Shown piece after piece: positions 46,517 through 55,322 of a stretch of 64,000 bases of DNA. The stretch comes from Bacillota bacterium. GTDB lineage: Bacteria > Bacillota > Clostridia > Peptostreptococcales > Anaerovoracaceae. The stretch covers positions 62,001 through 126,000 of the forward strand of contig JAFWZZ010000005.1 in NCBI GenBank assembly GCA_017522185.1, read 5' to 3'. A program made the position numbers and the translations under genes. Under the pieces are notes generated by a model. It was not told where the DNA came from and did no database searches. It was given only the letters and a program-made list of their open reading frames with translations. How positions within the stretch are numbered: position 1 is the stretch's first letter; each line of letters starts with the position of its first letter.

Positions 46517-47305
46517 CTAATCTTCATACAAAAAAGCAATATAGTTGTACATGTCTTCCAGGTCGATTTCACAGGGCTCTTCCAATACGCGGATGGAGAC
46601 CTTCTGGTCGAAACCGTAAATTTCCGGGAATGTGTCTTTGTCCTCGAGACGATATACAAACAGTTTCTTCTTGTCCGGGTCGATCATCCAGTATTCTCTT
46701 ACCCCTGCGTTCAGATACTTGTTCAGCTTGATGATCATATCCTTCTTTCTGGTAGAAGGAGACAGCACTTCCAGTACGAAATCAGGAGCGCCGTAAACGC
46801 AGCGGTTGATAACCTTGCTTCTGTCACAGACGATGAGCACGTCAGGCTGAACACGGGTTTTGTCGTCTCTGTCCAGTTCTACGTCGACAGGAGAGATGAC
46901 CGGCATGCAGCTTCCGCCTTTCCCTGTAATGTGGTGAAATAGTTTTGCGTACATGTAACCGGCGATATTCTGGTGCGCGATGGTTGGTGCAGACATATAG
47001 TAAATGACGCCGTCAATCAGCTCCGTGCGTACGTCTTCCGGAAGCCTGTCACAGTCTTCAATGGTGTACTCACCCTGTCTTTTGGTCAGGTAAGGCGCGA
47101 CAGATTCGTGGACGGTGCTGGAAAAGGTTTCTCTGTGGTCCAGAAGAACCTGCTCCAGGGCCAGCAATGTGGTATAACGGGGAGACGTGGTCTCGCCGCT
47201 GAAAATCTTCTGCACGGTACCCAGTGGAACGCCTGACAGGTCTGCGATTTTGGCATTGGAATATCCCAGTTCCTGTTTTCTCTGTTTCATCTTTTCGATA
47301 TTCAT
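46517..47305 (-). CDS. XRE helix-turn-helix fused to a Uma2-family PD-(D/E)XK nuclease domain
   Basis: 262 residues. Residues 1-60 are a Cro/C1 helix-turn-helix (MKQRKQELGYSNAKIADLSGVPLGTVQKIFSG); residues about 75-262 are Uma2/DUF820: RLPEDVRTELIDGVIYYMSAPTIAHQNI, aspartate in TRVQPDVLIV, EVLSPSTRKKDMIIKLNKYLNAGVREYWMIDP. The catalytic D-E-x-K pattern appears intact. Uma2 proteins are abundant in cyanobacteria and some Clostridia, without an agreed function; the DNA-binding fusion suggests a site-directed or regulated nuclease, possibly defence or mobile-element related. Convergent neighbours give no clue. Confidence 0.85.
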   Translation of the reverse strand: MNIEKMKQRKQELGYSNAKIADLSGVPLGTVQKIFSGETTSPRYTTLLALEQVLLDHRETFSSTVHESVAPYLTKRQGEYTIEDCDRLPEDVRTELIDGVIYYMSAPTIAHQNIAGYMYAKLFHHITGKGGSCMPVISPVDVELDRDDKTRVQPDVLIVCDRSKVINRCVYGAPDFVLEVLSPSTRKKDMIIKLNKYLNAGVREYWMIDPDKKKLFVYRLEDKDTFPEIYGFDQKVSIRVLEEPCEIDLEDMYNYIAFLYED

Positions 47306-47368
47306 GACAACAGCCCCTTTCTAAAATGTTTCTTTAGGGGATTATACCATATTTCGCTCTGAAATACA

Positions 47369-47411
47369 ACCGAATTACAACCCTTTCGTGCATAAACGGT
47401 TGTAATTCGGT
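47369..47411 (-). terminator. Perfect 14-bp inverted repeat after hom
   Basis: ACCGAATTACAACC (47369-47382) and GGTTGTAATTCGGT (47398-47411) with a 15-base loop. Lies 6 bases after the hom stop and 64 bases before the XRE-Uma2 start. The T-run after it is poor, so it could also be an operator for the XRE protein. Confidence 0.6.
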
Positions 47412-47416
47412 GCTGA

Positions 47417-48343
47417 CTATATCCTTTTTCGGTGTATGCTTACGAGATCCCGCAGCACCGATGCGGCGGCAGGCGTCGTGCCGGAAGCACCACCCATAAT
47501 GACCAGTTCTCCCAGGGTATCGCTGACGTAACGGACGGCCTTATTTTTTCCGCCGACCGGATAAAGCAGATTGCCTTCCGGAATCTGTTCCGGCTTTACG
47601 GTCAGTTTCAGCTTCCCGGATGCGTCAAAGGCAGCACGGCCAACCAGCTTGTATCTACAGCCGTTTTCTGTGGCCCGTTGTATGTCTGCCGCTGTCAGCC
47701 TGCAAATCCCTTCTACTTGTACATCATCCAGCGTCACACGTTCATCCATCAGAACCTTTGTCAGTATCAAAAGCTTGCCGGCTGTATCCCAGCCTTCCAC
47801 ATCCAGTGTTGGATCGGCTTCAGCGATGCCGTCCTGCTGCGCTTTTGCCAAGGCATCCGCATATTCGCAGCCGGATGCTTCCATTTCATCCAGAATAAAA
47901 TTGGTCGTGCCGTTAAGGATGCCTTCGATGGATAAAATGCTGCTGCCGGCCATGTCAAAGATGCCCGCGTTGATGGACGGCAGGGCCCCTCCTGTGGTGC
48001 AGCCCATCGCCAGCTTCACACCTTTTGTCTCTGCCAGATCCTGCAGCTCCCGGTAACCGTGGATGATGAGACCTTTGTCTGCTGTGACCACGTGCTTGCC
48101 TGCAGACAGAAAAGCACGTGCGTAGTCCAGTCCAGGCTGGCCGTTATCCTTGTTGGTCGGTGTCAGAATCACCGCCGCATCCAGTTCCGGATCTGCCAGT
48201 GCGACCCGGGCATCATCATGACGCCCGATAATATATTTTACATTTATATATAGGTTTTCCTTTGCCAGGAGGTTTTGCTGGCGTTCTAAAAGTTCTAATA
48301 ACGCCTTGCCAACGCCTCCGCATCCAATGATAGCGATGTTCAT
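47417..48343 (-). CDS. hom: Homoserine dehydrogenase, short form without ACT domain
   Basis: 308 residues: NAD(P) fold IAIIGCGGVGKALLELL, VTADKGLI, catalytic region MGCTTGGALPSINAGIFDMAGSSILSIEGILNGTTNFIL and DPTLDVEGWDTAGKLLILTKV. Conventional enzymes carry an additional C-terminal ACT domain (about 100 residues) for feedback by threonine; it is absent here. Converts aspartate semialdehyde to homoserine. Divergent from the hrcA operon. Confidence 0.9.
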   Translation of the reverse strand: MNIAIIGCGGVGKALLELLERQQNLLAKENLYINVKYIIGRHDDARVALADPELDAAVILTPTNKDNGQPGLDYARAFLSAGKHVVTADKGLIIHGYRELQDLAETKGVKLAMGCTTGGALPSINAGIFDMAGSSILSIEGILNGTTNFILDEMEASGCEYADALAKAQQDGIAEADPTLDVEGWDTAGKLLILTKVLMDERVTLDDVQVEGICRLTAADIQRATENGCRYKLVGRAAFDASGKLKLTVKPEQIPEGNLLYPVGGKNKAVRYVSDTLGELVIMGGASGTTPAAASVLRDLVSIHRKRI

Positions 48344-48427
48344 GATTTATCTCCTTTGCGCCTTTTTATCATACAACAAAACCCTGAATTTTTCACGAAA
48401 ATAACACAAAAAATCTTCATATAGCTG

Positions 48428-48456
48428 TTGACTTTGTGCCCCTGTAGGTGTACATT
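48428..48456 (+). promoter_or_regulatory. Sigma-A promoter of the hrcA heat-shock operon
   Basis: TTGACT (48428-48433), 17 bases, TACATT (48451-48456); the CIRCE operator starts 12 bases downstream. Confidence 0.75.
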
Positions 48457-48467
48457 ATATATAGTGA

Positions 48468-48494
48468 TTAGCACTCGAAGTGAGTGAGTGCTAA
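48468..48494 (+). promoter_or_regulatory. CIRCE operator
   Basis: Perfect TTAGCACTC-N9-GAGTGCTAA. Binding site of the HrcA repressor, so the operon is predicted to be repressed by its own first product until heat shock. Confidence 0.98.
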
Positions 48495-48517
48495 CAAACG
48501 AAGAAGGGAGGGAAAAC

Positions 48518-49564
48518 ATGGAATTAACAGAACGTAAATTAAGAATCCTGCAAGCTATCATCAGCGACTATGTCAGATCCGCAGAACCTGTTGGTTCAAG
48601 AACCCTTTCCAAACGCTTTGATCTGGGGATCAGCCCGGCGACCATCCGTAACGAGATGAGTGACCTGGAGGAGATGGGTTACTTGACACATCCTCATACT
48701 TCCGCCGGCAGAGTTCCATCGGACAAAGCCTACAGATTATATGTAAACGATTTGATGGAGAAGCATGAACTTTCCATTGCGGAGAAGAACCTCATCGCAG
48801 AGAGACTTCGCGGACACGTCAATGAGTTCGAGGATACCATCAAGCATGCGGCGAAACTGCTTTCTGAAATCACCAACCTGACGTCCTTCGCCATGACACC
48901 GACAAAGAACGAAGAAACCCTGCGTTTCATCAATCTGCTGCCGGTAGACGATCGGACGGTGGTGCTGATGATCGTTTCCGAAAGCGGCAAGATTTCCAAC
49001 ACGGCCCTGAAACTGAGGGTGCCATATACGGAAGAAGGCCTGCAGCTTCTGGCGAAGAACATGACATACAAGTTCAACGGCAAGCGTATGACGGACGTAT
49101 TGAAGGAAAATATCATTTCCCACTTTGAGTCTGATATCGCTGCTATGAGTATGCTGGAAGAGAACATCATGCCGAGCTTCATGAAGACCCTGGAAGACAT
49201 GCTCAACGTCAACCTTTATATGGATGGCCTGACTAACATCTTCGACATTCCGGAGTATAACGACCTGACCAAGGCGAAGAACTTCCTGTCCCTGCTGGAC
49301 AAAAAGGAAGACTTTACAAAGAAGCTTCTGGAAAGAGAAGACGGCATCATCGTAACCATCGGTGATGAGAATGCCGACGACATGATGCATGATTGTTCCA
49401 TGATTACGGCAACCTATCATGTAGACGGCAAGATGGTCGGTAAAATCGGGGTAATCGGACCGACAAGAATGAAATATGACGAAATCACTTCCATCATCGA
49501 GTATCTGACAGACAACCTGAACGATACTTTCCGACTGGAAGCAAGTATAAACGAAGAAGAGTAA
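48518..49564 (+). CDS. hrcA: Heat-inducible transcription repressor HrcA
   Basis: 348 residues: N-terminal winged helix (RKLRILQAIISDYVRSAEPVGSRTLSKRFDLGISPATIRNEMSDLEEMGYLTHPHTSAGRVPS) and the C-terminal HrcA regulatory domain (GVIGPTRMKYDEITSIIEYLTDNL). Binds CIRCE and depends on chaperones for folding. Start at ATG 48518 behind GGGAGGGAAAAC; an upstream in-frame start lies within the CIRCE leader. Confidence 0.97.
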   Translation: MELTERKLRILQAIISDYVRSAEPVGSRTLSKRFDLGISPATIRNEMSDLEEMGYLTHPHTSAGRVPSDKAYRLYVNDLMEKHELSIAEKNLIAERLRGHVNEFEDTIKHAAKLLSEITNLTSFAMTPTKNEETLRFINLLPVDDRTVVLMIVSESGKISNTALKLRVPYTEEGLQLLAKNMTYKFNGKRMTDVLKENIISHFESDIAAMSMLEENIMPSFMKTLEDMLNVNLYMDGLTNIFDIPEYNDLTKAKNFLSLLDKKEDFTKKLLEREDGIIVTIGDENADDMMHDCSMITATYHVDGKMVGKIGVIGPTRMKYDEITSIIEYLTDNLNDTFRLEASINEEE

Positions 49565-49574
49565 GGAGATTATG

Positions 49575-50150
49575 ATGACTGAGGCGTTCAAAGAAGAACT
49601 GAAACAGGAAGAAGCAGCCTGCGAAGAAACTGTTGAAACAGCAGAAGAAACCGCGGCAGAAGAATCCGAAAACAAAGAAGCAGAAGCAGATCAGGCAGAC
49701 GCAGAAGGGGAGCCTGAAGCACCTGCAGAAGATCCGGAAGAAGAAGCCTGGAGTATGAAATACATGAGACTGATGGCAGACTTCCAGAATCATAAGAAGA
49801 GAACAGAGAAAGAAAAGAGTGATATCTACGCATACGCAAACGAAAAACTGGTAACAGAATTACTTGCAGTGTTAGATAACTTCGAAAGAGCTTTAGCCCA
49901 CGAATGTGCAGACGAAAGCTACGTAGAAGGTATGAATATGATTTTCAAACAGCTCGCTGGGGTGCTGGAAAAAGCAGGGCTGGAAGAAATAAAGGCGTTG
50001 GGAGAGGATTTCGATCCTAATTATCACAACGCAGTCATGATGGAGGACAACGATGCTTACGAAAGCGGCAAAGTGACCAACGTCATGCAGAAGGGGTATA
50101 TGCTAAATAAAAAGGTAATTCGCCCATCTATGGTCATGGTAAACAACTAG
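49575..50150 (+). CDS. grpE: DnaK nucleotide-exchange factor GrpE
   Basis: 191 residues: a very acidic N-terminal third (Glu-rich, residues about 5-60), a long coiled-coil helix and the C-terminal beta-wing with FDPNYHNAVM and KVTNVMQKGYMLNKKVIRPSMVMV. Promotes ADP release from DnaK. Two adjacent ATGs; the second is better placed (6 bases) after GGAG. Confidence 0.95.
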   Translation: MTEAFKEELKQEEAACEETVETAEETAAEESENKEAEADQADAEGEPEAPAEDPEEEAWSMKYMRLMADFQNHKKRTEKEKSDIYAYANEKLVTELLAVLDNFERALAHECADESYVEGMNMIFKQLAGVLEKAGLEEIKALGEDFDPNYHNAVMMEDNDAYESGKVTNVMQKGYMLNKKVIRPSMVMVNN

Positions 50151-50333
50151 CTTGTAGCTTGTCTTTTTTCCGCATTGCTGCGGATTGACGCACTGATACT
50201 CGAGTTACGTACTACATGTACGCGCCTCTCACATCAGCTTTCAATCCTGTGCACTGCGAAAAAAATCCTGCGCTAGAGGGAACGAACAGAATTACCGAAT
50301 TGAAAAAGTTAAGATTTTAGGAGGAAATAAAAA
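50151..50333 (+). repeat. Intergenic hairpin element before dnaK
   Basis: Contains CCGCA-TTG-CTGCGG and GATACTCGAGTTACGTAC followed by TACATGTACGCGCC, i.e. a CGTAC/GTACG hairpin bounded by GAT and ATC. A related element lies after dnaK. No ORF; the AGGAGG site of dnaK ends the region. Confidence 0.6.
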
Positions 50334-52229
50334 ATGGCAAAAGTAATTGGTATTGACTTAGGTACAACAAACAGCTGCGTAGCAGTATTAGAAGGTGGCG
50401 ACCCAGTCGTTATCGCAAACGCAGAAGGTAATAGAACAACTCCATCCGTAGTTGGCTTCACAAAGGGTGGCGAAAGATTAGTTGGTGAAACTGCAAAGAG
50501 ACAGGCAGTAACTAACCCAGAAAGAACAATCGCTTCCATCAAGAGACACATGGGTGAAGACTACAAGGTAGCAATCGACGGTAAGGACTACACACCACAG
50601 GACATCTCCGCTATGGTATTAGCAAAGCTGAAGGCTGACGCTGAAAGCTACTTAGGCGAAAAGGTAACAGAAGCAGTTATCACAGTTCCAGCTTACTTCT
50701 CCGACGCACAGAAGCAGGCAACAAAGGACGCTGGTAAGATCGCTGGTCTGGAAGTGAAGAGAATCATCAACGAACCTACAGCTGCATCCCTGGCTTATGG
50801 TTTAGACAAAGAAGAAGGTTCCCACAAGATCTTAGTATATGACTTAGGTGGTGGTACATTCGACGTATCCATCTTAGAATTAGGCGATGGCGTATTTGAA
50901 GTATTAGCTACAAATGGTGACACACACTTAGGTGGTGACGACTTTGACAACGCTGTACTGAACTTCTTAGCAGATACATTCGCAAAGGAAAACGGTGTTG
51001 ACCTGAGAGCTGACAAGATGGCTCTGCAGAGACTGAAGGAAGCTGCAGAAAAGGCAAAGAAGGAACTGTCTTCCGCTCAGACTACAAACATCAACCTGCC
51101 ATTCATCACAGTAACTGCTGACGGTCCTCTGCACATGAACATCGACCTGTCCAGAGCAAAGTTCGACCAGTTAACTGCAAACTTAGTAGAAAAATCCATC
51201 ATTCCTATGCAGAAGGCTATGCAGGATGCCGGCGTAACAAACAGCGACTTAGCAAAGGTTATCCTGGTTGGTGGTTCCACAAGAATCCCAGCAGTTCAGG
51301 AAGCTGTTAAGAGAGTAACTGGTAAGGAACCGTTCAAGGGCATCAACCCAGACGAATGCGTAGCAGTAGGTGCTGCTATCCAGGCTGGTGTATTAACCGG
51401 TGAAGTAAACGACGTATTACTGTTAGACGTAACTCCACTGTCCCTGTCCATCGAAACACTGGGCGGCGTAGCTACAAAGTTAATCGAAAGAAATACAACA
51501 ATCCCTACAAAGAAGTCTCAGATCTTCTCCACAGCTGCTGACAACCAGACTGCTGTAGACATTCACGTAATGCAGGGTGAAAGAGAAATGGCTGCAGGCA
51601 ATATCACATTAGGCAGATTCCAGTTAACCGGTATCGCTCCAGCACCTCGTGGTATTCCTCAGATCGAAGTTACATTCGACATCGATGCAAACGGTATCGT
51701 AAACGTATCCGCTAAGGACTTAGGTACTGGCAAGATGCAGAACATCACAATCACTTCTTCCACAAACCTGTCTGAAGAAGAAATCAACCAGAAGGTTAAG
51801 GAAGCAGAAGCTTACGCTGAAGAAGACAAGAAGAGAAAAGAAGAAGTAGAAAACAGAAATAAGGCTGAAAACTTAGTATACGAAACTGAAAAGGCGTTAA
51901 AGGAATTAGAAGGCAAAGTTTCCGAAGAAGAAAAGGCTGAAGTAGAAGCTGCGAAGGAAGCACTGCAGTCCGCTCTGAACGCAAACAACCCAGAAGACAT
52001 CAAGGCTAAGATGGATGCGTTAACTGAAAAGTTCCACGCATTATCCACAAAACTGTACGAACAGGCTGCAGCAGCACAGCAGGCAGCAGGCGGTGCAGGC
52101 TTTGATCCAAACATGGCTGGCGGCTTCAATCCTAACATGGGTGGTGCTGGTTTCAACCCTGGCGCAGGCGCAGGTCCAGCTGGCGATAACGTTGTAGACG
52201 CTGACTACGAAGTAGTAGACAACGACTAA
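50334..52229 (+). CDS. dnaK: Chaperone DnaK (Hsp70)
   Basis: 631 residues: ATPase domain with [34 protein letters not shown] and [14 protein letters not shown]; substrate-binding domain with [14 protein letters not shown]; helical lid and a Gly/Ala-rich C-terminus ending [10 protein letters not shown]. Codon choice (TTA, ACA, GCA, GTA rich) differs from neighbouring genes and matches rpsU, as expected for strong expression. Confidence 0.99.
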   Translation: MAKVIGIDLGTTNSCVAVLEGGDPVVIANAEGNRTTPSVVGFTKGGERLVGETAKRQAVTNPERTIASIKRHMGEDYKVAIDGKDYTPQDISAMVLAKLKADAESYLGEKVTEAVITVPAYFSDAQKQATKDAGKIAGLEVKRIINEPTAASLAYGLDKEEGSHKILVYDLGGGTFDVSILELGDGVFEVLATNGDTHLGGDDFDNAVLNFLADTFAKENGVDLRADKMALQRLKEAAEKAKKELSSAQTTNINLPFITVTADGPLHMNIDLSRAKFDQLTANLVEKSIIPMQKAMQDAGVTNSDLAKVILVGGSTRIPAVQEAVKRVTGKEPFKGINPDECVAVGAAIQAGVLTGEVNDVLLLDVTPLSLSIETLGGVATKLIERNTTIPTKKSQIFSTAADNQTAVDIHVMQGEREMAAGNITLGRFQLTGIAPAPRGIPQIEVTFDIDANGIVNVSAKDLGTGKMQNITITSSTNLSEEEINQKVKEAEAYAEEDKKRKEEVENRNKAENLVYETEKALKELEGKVSEEEKAEVEAAKEALQSALNANNPEDIKAKMDALTEKFHALSTKLYEQAAAAQQAAGGAGFDPNMAGGFNPNMGGAGFNPGAGAGPAGDNVVDADYEVVDND

Positions 52230-52425
52230 TGCTTGTTAATTTCGCCCACAGCGTTGTTGATTTTGATGCCTCGCTTCTCACGTACCCCGTGTACGCTCCG
52301 AGGCTCTGCATCTTCATCGCCTAGCTGTGAACGAAATTCCCGGCGCATTAGATTCATGTAAATTTTACTTGCCTGCGGCTCTCTCGAGTCGCGGGCAAAT
52401 TTAGATTTTTAGGAAGGTCAGAAGA
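52230..52425 (+). repeat. Intergenic hairpin element between dnaK and dnaJ
   Basis: Palindromic block GATGCCTCGCTTCTCACGTAC-CCC-GTGTACGCTCCGAGG-CTCTGCATC (about 52265-52312), nested GATGC/GCATC, CCTCG/CGAGG and CGTAC/GTACG stems, related to the element ahead of dnaK. A second dyad, TGCCTGCGGCTCTC/GAGTCGCGGGCA, follows. It may process or attenuate the dnaK-dnaJ mRNA. Confidence 0.6.
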
Positions 52426-53577
52426 ATGGCAGATAAAAGAGATTATTACGAAGTCCTTGGCCTGCAGAAGGGCGCAAGCGACGATGAAATAAAGAAAGCC
52501 TTCCGAAAGATGGCCATGAAGTACCATCCGGACAGAAATCCAGGAGACAAGGAAGCGGAAGAAAAGTTCAAGGAAGTAAACGAAGCTTACGGCATCCTGT
52601 CTGACCCGGACAAGAAGAACAAATATGATAGATTCGGTCATGCAGGCGTGGATCCAAATGCAGGCTTTGGCGGCTTTGGTGGCGGCGGTGCAGGCTTTGA
52701 TGACATCTTTGATATCTTCGGTAACATGTTCGGCGGCGGCTTTGGTGGCGGCGGCTTCGGCGGTGGCAACGCAAGACGCAGAAATGCACCGATGAAGGGC
52801 CGTGACCTGCAGAAGGCGATCACCATCACCTTCGAAGAGGCAGCTTTCGGAACCAAGAAGGAAATCAGCGTAACAAAATACGTGAAATGTTCTACATGTA
52901 ACGGTGACGGCACCAAGCCAGGCACCGAAAAGAAGACTTGTCCGAACTGCGGCGGCAGCGGTCAGGTGCATACGGTGCAGAGAACGCCGTTCGGTCAGTT
53001 CCAGAGCACCGGCCCATGTCCGGAATGTGGTGGCAAGGGTACCATTATCGAAACACCATGTGACGACTGCGGCGGTACAGGCAAAGTCCGCAAGACTATC
53101 AAAATCAACGTGGACATTCCGGCCGGCGTAGACAACGACAGCGTGATTCCAATCCGTGGTCAGGGTGAACCTGGCGAAAACGGCGGTCCAAACGGCGATT
53201 TCTACGTGGTAATTTCCGTGAAACCGCACAAACTGTTCAAGCGTGACAGAGACGACCTGTATCTGGATATTCCAATTACATTCGGTCAGGCTGCACTAGG
53301 TGACGAAATCACTGTTCCAACTCTGGACGGCAAGGTTTCCTACAAGGTGCCTGCTGGCACACAGCCAAACACCGTATTCCGTCTCCGCGGCAAGGGTATG
53401 CCGAACGTAAGAACCGGACGCAACGGCGACCTGTACGTAAAGGTGACTCTGGAAGTTCCAACAAAGCTTTCCAGTAAGCAGAAGAAGGCGGTAGAGGCTA
53501 TGGAAGATGCACTGGACGAAAAGTGTTACCAGAAGAAATCCGGCTTCACAGAAAGAGTAAAAGAACTGTTCAAATAG
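52426..53577 (+). CDS. dnaJ: Chaperone DnaJ (Hsp40)
   Basis: 383 residues, type I DnaJ: J domain with KYHPDRNPG, a long Gly/Phe region ([19 protein letters not shown]), four zinc repeats ([32 protein letters not shown]) and the C-terminal substrate-binding domains ([18 protein letters not shown]). RBS TTTTAGGAAGGTCAGAAG. Confidence 0.98.
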   Translation: MADKRDYYEVLGLQKGASDDEIKKAFRKMAMKYHPDRNPGDKEAEEKFKEVNEAYGILSDPDKKNKYDRFGHAGVDPNAGFGGFGGGGAGFDDIFDIFGNMFGGGFGGGGFGGGNARRRNAPMKGRDLQKAITITFEEAAFGTKKEISVTKYVKCSTCNGDGTKPGTEKKTCPNCGGSGQVHTVQRTPFGQFQSTGPCPECGGKGTIIETPCDDCGGTGKVRKTIKINVDIPAGVDNDSVIPIRGQGEPGENGGPNGDFYVVISVKPHKLFKRDRDDLYLDIPITFGQAALGDEITVPTLDGKVSYKVPAGTQPNTVFRLRGKGMPNVRTGRNGDLYVKVTLEVPTKLSSKQKKAVEAMEDALDEKCYQKKSGFTERVKELFK

Positions 53578-53600
53578 AAACAGAGCATAAGGCAATAACC

Positions 53601-53636
53601 TAAAAACAGACGGCAGAGATGTCGTCTGTTTTTCTT
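53601..53636 (+). terminator. Terminator of the heat-shock operon; copy 1 of a 26-bp direct repeat
   Basis: AAAACAGACGGCAGAGATGTCGTCTGTTTTT. Positions 53607-53632 recur unchanged at 54301-54326. Confidence 0.9.
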
Positions 53637-53664
53637 TACAACTATATCAACTGTTAAGTATAAT
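53635..53664 (+). promoter_or_regulatory. Promoter of the 170-residue membrane protein gene
   Basis: TTTACA (53635-53640), 18 bases, TATAAT (53659-53664), directly after the dnaJ terminator. Confidence 0.65.
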
Positions 53665-53720
53665 AGAGAAAAGAAAGGCAGCTTTTCTTAATGAAAGAAA
53701 TAAAATAAGTAGGCAAAAAT

Positions 53721-54233
53721 ATGAGGCAGACATTAATTAAGACACATCGTACGATGATAGACGCTGGAATTATAGTAGGGATTACTCTAATTTTGATTTT
53801 TCTATGGGACATCATTAATATAAAAACGCTGATACTTTTCGGTATATGGACACTCGCTATGCTTTGTGATATTTTTTTTACATGGATACCAACAAGCGTA
53901 CTCTCTGAAGAGCAACGAGGTGAAATTACAAATGTTATTTTTTTCGGCGAAAACAGAAAAGAGGTTTATCTGAGTAAAGAAGACATCGTGCGGTTTGAAA
54001 CGTTGTGCCAGAAAAAAACGTCGTATCATATGGAGAAAGATACTTCGCTTACTGGCATTGGCTTCAAAGTACCTCTAAAGGAAACCGTTTTTTATTTGTA
54101 CCAGTCTTCCAAAAGGACAAACTGTTTTTTCTATACATGGGGAAATGACGAATCCAGACTCCGAGATATTCTTATTTTTAATGAGGAAGAGATGGATATG
54201 ATTCATCACTTTATTAGGGTATATAATCAATAG
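53721..54233 (+). CDS. Membrane protein of unknown function in an AT-rich islet
   Basis: 170 residues: two N-terminal membrane helices (MIDAGIIVGITLILIFLWDIINI and LILFGIWTLAMLCDIFF), then about 110 residues rich in beta-strand pattern (VIFFGENRKEVYLSKEDIVRFETL, FYLYQSSKRTNCFFYTWG). I do not recognise a family. Base composition is clearly lower in GC than dnaJ or prmA, and the gene is bounded by two copies of a 26-bp repeat, suggesting acquisition. RBS is weak. Confidence 0.6.
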   Translation: MRQTLIKTHRTMIDAGIIVGITLILIFLWDIINIKTLILFGIWTLAMLCDIFFTWIPTSVLSEEQRGEITNVIFFGENRKEVYLSKEDIVRFETLCQKKTSYHMEKDTSLTGIGFKVPLKETVFYLYQSSKRTNCFFYTWGNDESRLRDILIFNEEEMDMIHHFIRVYNQ

Positions 54234-54300
54234 AATGTATGATTTTTATTTGATTCCTCATTTAACCTTTTAAGTCAGCCTTGAAGTTGGTAGTTAGTGG

Positions 54301-54326
54301 CAGACGGCAGAGATGTCGTCTGTTTT
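54301..54326 (+). repeat. Copy 2 of the 26-bp direct repeat (duplicated terminator)
   Basis: CAGACGGCAGAGATGTCGTC then TGTTTT, identical to 53607-53632. Copy 1 keeps the A-tract before it and five Ts after it; copy 2 has neither, so copy 1 is the original terminator and copy 2 the duplicated end. Confidence 0.9.
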
Positions 54327-54347
54327 GCTATTTTTGATACTTTATGC

Positions 54348-54376
54348 TTGAACTGCGAACAAATGTTCGATATAAT
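54348..54376 (+). promoter_or_regulatory. Promoter with a perfect LexA (SOS) box in the spacer
   Basis: TTGAAC (54348-54353), 17 bases, TATAAT (54371-54376); the Firmicutes LexA box CGAAC-AAAT-GTTCG occupies 54356-54369, between the two boxes, so repression by LexA and release on DNA damage is expected. Confidence 0.88.
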
Positions 54377-54382
54377 ATTGTC

Positions 54383-54525
54383 AGGCGCTACCACACATTG
54401 ACGTGTGACTGGCGGTTCGCTTCTTGCGGAGAGTTTATAGCGGTTATCAGCATGGCCAGCAGAATTCCAAGGCAAAGAAATAACCGCCCTTTTGCCTGAG
54501 AACAAAGGACGGTTATTTTATAACT
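54383..54525 (+). ncRNA. SOS-controlled leader RNA with competing hairpins
   Basis: Transcript predicted from the LexA-box promoter. GCGGTTAT (54440-54447) can pair with ATAACCGC (54480-54487); alternatively AAATAACCG (54478-54486) plus CCTTT pairs with AAAGG plus CGGTTATTT (54510-54518), a terminator-like hairpin followed by TATAAC. Between the first two arms lies a 15-codon ORF (54452-54499, MASRIPRQRNNRPFA). The layout resembles attenuation; downstream are the 177-residue protein and the UmuC/YolD genes. Confidence 0.5.
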
Positions 54526-54528
54526 AAC

Positions 54529-54657
54529 TTATTCATCAGGTGAACCGTCATCGGTAGCACCTTTCTTACCAATACAGTAGCACTTGTGCTGCAATATGTC
54601 AAACGTATATTCTTTTCCAAATCGTTCGTACTGTATCTGATTTTTAAGAAAAGCCAA
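54529..54657 (-). pseudogene. Possible C-terminal gene fragment
   Basis: A 42-codon minus-strand frame, opening at a TTG next to a stop, encodes a well-behaved sequence (QIQYERFGKEYTFDILQHKC, then YCIGKKGATDDGSPDE). It lacks an ATG and ribosome site and looks like the tail of a longer protein that is no longer present. Family unknown. Confidence 0.3.
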
Positions 54658-54708
54658 TTATAAATCGTGTATTCACATGTGTATAGGAATGAAAGCGGGG
54701 AAACAGTT

Positions 54709-55242
54709 ATGATCAAAGATCGAAATGTTGATATAAAAAGAAATGCTGAAGGGAAGAGAATTGTAGTTATTAATGATATTTGCTTTAAGGGCAAACGTAA
54801 AATTAATTGGGAAGATGTAAAACGATATTTGATAGGATATGTGGGCGACCATTATCAAATTACAGAGACCGCAGATATTATCTATCTCGGTAATGAATTG
54901 CCTGAAGAATATACGGAGTCCGAAAGCCGAAAAGCACTTATGGGGGCAACTGCTAAGGCTAAAGCAAATGCCGCAACAGCAATTCCGGAACTGATACAGA
55001 TTGCTATAAATCCAAAGTATGAGGAAAACACAAAATCTAAACATGATAAAAGGGCGGCTAAGGGCTGGTATAGATATGATGTTAAGTTCGCACTGCCAGT
55101 ATATGAAGGGGAGACTCTTGTAAGATACAACATATTCAATGCAAGACTATTAGTAAACCATGCGGAAAATGGAAAGAAATACTTGTACGATATTTTGGCA
55201 ATAAAAAAAGAAACGAGCAAGCCACAACAAGATGTGTGGTGA
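54709..55242 (+). CDS. Hypothetical protein of the accessory-element type, YDV...VNH...YLYDI family
   Basis: 177 residues. The N-terminus IKRNAEGKRIVVINDICFKGKRKINWEDVKRYLIGYVGD and the C-terminal part GWYRYDVKFALPVYEGETLV, YNIFNARLLVNHAENGKKYLYDILAIKKE resemble proteins often seen in conjugative or phage-like regions of Clostridia, possibly a barnase/EndoU/RelE-like (BECR) nuclease fold; the assignment is tentative. Start at ATG 54709 after GCGGGGAAACAGTT. Low GC. It precedes the UmuC gene by 80 bases and lies downstream of the SOS promoter. Confidence 0.55.
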   Translation: MIKDRNVDIKRNAEGKRIVVINDICFKGKRKINWEDVKRYLIGYVGDHYQITETADIIYLGNELPEEYTESESRKALMGATAKAKANAATAIPELIQIAINPKYEENTKSKHDKRAAKGWYRYDVKFALPVYEGETLVRYNIFNARLLVNHAENGKKYLYDILAIKKETSKPQQDVW

Positions 55243-55322
55243 AAACCCATTTCTCAACAATATACTAAAGCATAAGACTGGATTTGTCAACGAGTTTATT
55301 TTTGAAGAAAGGAGAACCGTAT

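Noticed and set aside
52354..53229. Minus-strand open frame of 291 codons over dnaJ
   Set aside because: Mirror of the Gly-rich and zinc-repeat coding sequence of dnaJ.
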